Positions 5,433 to 7,860 of a DNA stretch of 7,860 nt are shown piece after piece. How positions within the stretch are numbered: the stretch's first letter is position 1; the number at the start of each line of letters is the position of its first letter. The translations under genes and the position numbers were made by a program. The notes beneath the pieces were generated by a model, which was given only the letters and a program-made list of their open reading frames with translations, searched no databases and had not been told where the DNA came from. Location of the stretch: NCBI GenBank assembly GCA_023389005.1, contig JAEWFE010000072.1:1-7860 (forward strand), given 5' to 3'. This DNA comes from Bacillota bacterium. GTDB taxonomy: Bacteria > Bacillota > Bacilli > Lactobacillales > Enterococcaceae.

Positions 5433-7247
5433 ATGATGCAAGACTTTCAAACGCGTCAAGATTATATCCTAGCATTAAAAGAGATTTTAATCCCTTTAAA
5501 AGCAAAATATCAGAGTCAGCAAAATGGTCGTATTCATTTAGGCAATACAGGGACAACTTATACACAAAAAACAAGTGAGGTAGAGGCTTTTTTACGACCT
5601 TTATGGGGATTAGCGCCACTTTTATCTCAACTATCTCAACAAGAAGATGAAGAGCTAGAAGAAATCTATCACGGTTATTTACGCGGTTTAATCAAAGGGA
5701 TCAATCCACTTGCGCCAGAGTATTGGGGGCATCCACAAGAAGATCGGCAATTAATTGTAGAAATGGCGGCGATTGCGACCTCTATCTTGCTTGCTAAAGA
5801 AAAATTTTGGGACGTCTTATCACCACAGGAACAAAAGCAACTTCACGATTGGTTACTTTTAGCGGATACGTGTGATATACCACATAATAATTGGCATTTT
5901 TTCAGGATATTGATTCATATTGCGATGCGTAAATGTCATCAAACCTTTTCACAAGACCAAATTGATGCCGACTTTTTAGCTATTGAATCATTTTATGACG
6001 CTAAGGGATGGTATTTTGATGGTCGTCAAGAAAAACGTGATTACTATATTGCCTTTGCTTTTCATTATTATAGTTTGCTTTATTATAAAGAAATGCATAC
6101 GATAGATACACAGCGTTGTGCAAAAATCAAGCAGCGTGCGTGTCAATTTGCTCAGACTTTTCAGTGTTATTTTGATGAAAAAGGGCGAGGATTACCATTT
6201 GGCCGCAGCTTGACTTATCGTTTTGCGCAAGTAGCCTTTTTTTCAGCGTTAGTCTATGCCAATATCCAAGCTTTACCCTGGCAAAAAATTAAACAAATCA
6301 TTAGCACTCATTTTACGTTTTGGTGGCAAGAAAAAATATTTACAGACCATCATTATTTAAGTATTGGCTATGGGTATGATAATTTGGTCATGGCTGAAAG
6401 TTATAACGGTCCTGGTTCGCCATATTGGGCATTGAAGAGTTTCTTAATCCTAGCTGTTCCTAAAAATCATCCTTTTTGGCAAGTGTCTATGTCAGAAGAA
6501 GTCCATGAAAATACCCTCTTTCAACCATACGTAGTTAAACCAGCAAGAATGATGTTGCAACAAACGGATAATGGTCAACAGCTTTTAGGTTATCCTGCTG
6601 CCCAATGGAGTTTATCACAGAGTCAGGGAATAAGTAAATATGCCAAATTTGTATATTCAACGCAGTTTGGCTTTTCTGTGGCAAAATCAGCTATCGGTTA
6701 TGCAGAGGGTGGCTTTGATAGTACGTTAGCGGTGAGTCTGGATAATCGTCATTTTGTCACGAAAGAAGAAGTATCCGAATTTCATTTGCTAGAAGATCGT
6801 ATCATTCAAGTCTGGCAGCCGTTGTCAGGTGTTTGGATCAAGTCGACAATTATTCCGCTGGGGTCTTATCATTTGCGCATTCATCAGGTTCAAACCAATT
6901 TTCCTTTATATTTGTACGATGGTGGCTTTTCTATACAACAAGAATCGTATTTTAAAGAAACGCATGAGCCGAACAAAGTCTCCTATCAAAGTCAAATGGG
7001 TCATATTTGCTGTGAGAATATTCAAGGGTATCAGCAAGCATTTTTGATTGCTAATGCACCGAATACGAATGTGTTATATCCAAGAACGGTAATGTGTGGA
7101 TTAAAAAACAAGCTTTCAGCAGGAAAACATTGTCTAATCGGTTTGTTTGGTGGCAGTATAAAGCAATTAGAACATCTAGAAATCAAGTTTTCTGAACAAT
7201 CATTATCTATTCGAACATTAGGCAAAGAAAACATCATAAAAATCTAG
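5433..7247 (+). CDS. DUF2264-family protein, probable glycosaminoglycan oligosaccharide-active enzyme
   Basis: About 604 aa. I recognise the DUF2264 (PF10022) pattern: RPLWGLAP (55-62), GINPLAPEYWG (89-99), NNWHFFR (152-158), KGWYFDG (191-197), DYYIAFAFHYYSLLYY (203-218), GRGLPFGRSLTYRFA (251-265) and SYNGPGSPYWALKSF (323-337). The N-terminal half looks like an alpha/alpha toroid and the rest is probably beta-sandwich. No signal peptide, so cytoplasmic. I chose ATG 5433 (or 5436): AGAGG at 5421-5425 is 7 nt upstream. The open frame reaches ATG 5349, but that start lies inside a hairpin, has no ribosome site and adds 28 unrelated basic residues. In streptococcal loci this slot holds a heparinase II/III-type oligohyaluronate lyase of similar size. 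I recall some DUF2264 proteins being linked to GH154 beta-glucuronidases, but cannot confirm it here. Substrate and reaction are unproven. Confidence 0.75.
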   Translation: MMQDFQTRQDYILALKEILIPLKAKYQSQQNGRIHLGNTGTTYTQKTSEVEAFLRPLWGLAPLLSQLSQQEDEELEEIYHGYLRGLIKGINPLAPEYWGHPQEDRQLIVEMAAIATSILLAKEKFWDVLSPQEQKQLHDWLLLADTCDIPHNNWHFFRILIHIAMRKCHQTFSQDQIDADFLAIESFYDAKGWYFDGRQEKRDYYIAFAFHYYSLLYYKEMHTIDTQRCAKIKQRACQFAQTFQCYFDEKGRGLPFGRSLTYRFAQVAFFSALVYANIQALPWQKIKQIISTHFTFWWQEKIFTDHHYLSIGYGYDNLVMAESYNGPGSPYWALKSFLILAVPKNHPFWQVSMSEEVHENTLFQPYVVKPARMMLQQTDNGQQLLGYPAAQWSLSQSQGISKYAKFVYSTQFGFSVAKSAIGYAEGGFDSTLAVSLDNRHFVTKEEVSEFHLLEDRIIQVWQPLSGVWIKSTIIPLGSYHLRIHQVQTNFPLYLYDGGFSIQQESYFKETHEPNKVSYQSQMGHICCENIQGYQQAFLIANAPNTNVLYPRTVMCGLKNKLSAGKHCLIGLFGGSIKQLEHLEIKFSEQSLSIRTLGKENIIKI

Positions 7248-7257
7248 TAAACCGGTT
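7248..7257 (+). promoter_or_regulatory. candidate RegR operator overlapping the regR -35 box
   Basis: TAAACCGGTT contains the 8-bp perfect palindrome AACCGGTT (7250-7257) and repeats the TAAACCGGT found after the PTS promoter. It covers the first two bases of the -35 TTGAAA, so binding would exclude RNA polymerase and suggests autoregulation. The regulator assignment is inferred from adjacency and motif sharing. Confidence 0.55.
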
Positions 7258-7284
7258 GAAATGATAACGGTTTCTTTGTAAAAT
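7256..7284 (+). promoter_or_regulatory. regR promoter with a cre-like site in the spacer
   Basis: The -35 TTGAAA (7256-7261; 5/6) and -10 TAAAAT (7279-7284; 5/6) are 17 nt apart. TGATAACGGTTTCT at 7262-7275 lies entirely within the spacer and fits the catabolite-responsive element consensus WTGNNARCGNWWWCAW with a single mismatch (T for the final A), counting flanking A7261 and T7276. CcpA bound here would repress regR transcription; whether it also affects read-through from upstream is open. Confidence 0.6.
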
Positions 7285-7319
7285 ATATTTATAAAAATTG
7301 TTAGGGAGAGGATGAGCTG

Positions 7320-7860
7320 ATGAAAAAAGTAACGATAAACGATATTGCCAAACTTGCCAATACTTCAAAAACCACTGTCTCCTTTTACCTGAATCAAAAA
7401 TATGATCGGATGAGTTTGGATACACGTCGCAGAATTGAGGAAGTAATTCGTGAAACCAACTATGTCCCTAGCATTTTGGCACGCAGTTTAAATGATAAAC
7501 AGACAAAATTGATTGGTGTGTTAATTGGAGATATTACGAATACTTTTTCTAATCTATTGGTTAAAGGTGCAGAGAGTATTGCTAAAAAACGAGGCTATCA
7601 AATGATTATGGGCAATAGTAATTATTCGCAAGACGATGAGTCGAAGTATATTGATAGCATGATGCGACTAGATGTAGATGGTTTTATCATTCAGCCGACC
7701 AGTCATTTTAGAAAATATACGAATATTATGGAGGAAAATGGCAAGAAATTAGTCTTTTTTGATAGTCAGTTGTATGAATATCGTAATAGTTGGGTTAAGA
7801 CCAATAATTATGACGCCGTGTATGATACGATGCAAGCCTGTTATCATGAAAAAGGGTATC
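7320..7860 (+). CDS. regR: LacI-family transcriptional regulator, RegR-like (3' end outside window)
   Basis: The first 180 codons are visible; the frame is open to the window end. The N-terminus is a LacI/GalR DNA-binding domain: VTINDIAKLANTSKTTVSFYLN (4-25) is the helix-turn-helix, and PSILARSL (50-57) is the hinge helix whose Leu intercalates at a central CpG. The periplasmic-binding-protein-like sensor domain begins at LIGVLIGDITNTFSNLLVKG. SFYLN replaces the common SRVLN of the family. GGGAGAGG at 7304-7311 precedes the ATG by 8 nt. Lying directly after a glycosaminoglycan PTS operon in the same orientation, it corresponds to streptococcal RegR, a repressor of hyaluronate utilisation genes. 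The likely effector is a uronate-derived intermediate, which the sequence does not show. Confidence 0.88.
   Translation, partial: MKKVTINDIAKLANTSKTTVSFYLNQKYDRMSLDTRRRIEEVIRETNYVPSILARSLNDKQTKLIGVLIGDITNTFSNLLVKGAESIAKKRGYQMIMGNSNYSQDDESKYIDSMMRLDVDGFIIQPTSHFRKYTNIMEENGKKLVFFDSQLYEYRNSWVKTNNYDAVYDTMQACYHEKGY

Noticed and set aside
6829..7047. A 72-codon open frame on the + strand within the DUF2264 gene
   Set aside because: It lies wholly in another frame of a convincing coding sequence, has no ribosome site and resembles no family; it is a shadow.
7031..7425. Minus-strand open frames crossing the end of the DUF2264 gene and the regR start
   Set aside because: They run antisense through the regR promoter and its helix-turn-helix coding region, without ribosome sites or recognisable protein features.
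1..7860. CRISPR arrays, tRNA or rRNA genes, insertion sequences and phage or defence genes
   Set aside because: I saw no regularly spaced repeats, no cloverleaf-like tRNA sequence, no transposase or defence motifs and no terminal inverted repeats; the strand is filled by one metabolic locus.

Overview
The window looks like part of a low-GC Gram-positive (Lactobacillales) chromosome, most likely Enterococcus or a close relative. The evidence is the AT-rich sequence, strong AGGAGG-type ribosome sites, tightly packed genes, a mannose-family PTS and a LacI-type regulator. The genus is an inference; no rRNA or species marker is present. All genes are on the + strand and the content is one glycosaminoglycan (hyaluronan/chondroitin) catabolic locus.

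Layout. Positions 1-978 hold the last 45 codons of kduI and a complete kduD-type SDR dehydrogenase, followed by a terminator-like hairpin (1014-1071). A strong promoter (TTTACA, 17 nt, TATAGT) with a candidate operator (TAAACCGGT) starts a second transcription unit. It encodes PTS EIIA, unsaturated glucuronyl hydrolase (Ugl, GH88), EIIB, EIIC, EIID, a YajC-like small membrane protein and, after a structured 122-nt gap, a DUF2264 protein. The window ends in the first 180 codons of a LacI-family regulator (RegR-like). Its promoter carries the same TAAACCGGT motif plus a cre-like site.

How it works together (inference from known families). Extracellular lyases, not in this window, release unsaturated disaccharides. 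The EIIABCD permease imports and phosphorylates them, and Ugl removes the 4,5-unsaturated uronate. KduI and KduD isomerise and reduce that acid to 2-keto-3-deoxygluconate, which kinase and aldolase genes elsewhere would process. Gene order matches the streptococcal hyaluronate PTS locus as I remember it, with two differences. The slot after yajC, which in streptococci holds a heparinase II/III-type oligohyaluronate lyase, here holds a DUF2264 protein. KduI/KduD stand where streptococci use DhuI/DhuD-type enzymes.

The known-type pathway explains most of the window. The least explained parts are the DUF2264 enzyme, the YajC paralogue tied to a PTS, the hairpin and direct-repeat region between them (5289-5367), and the overlapping operator, cre, promoter and hairpin in front of regR.
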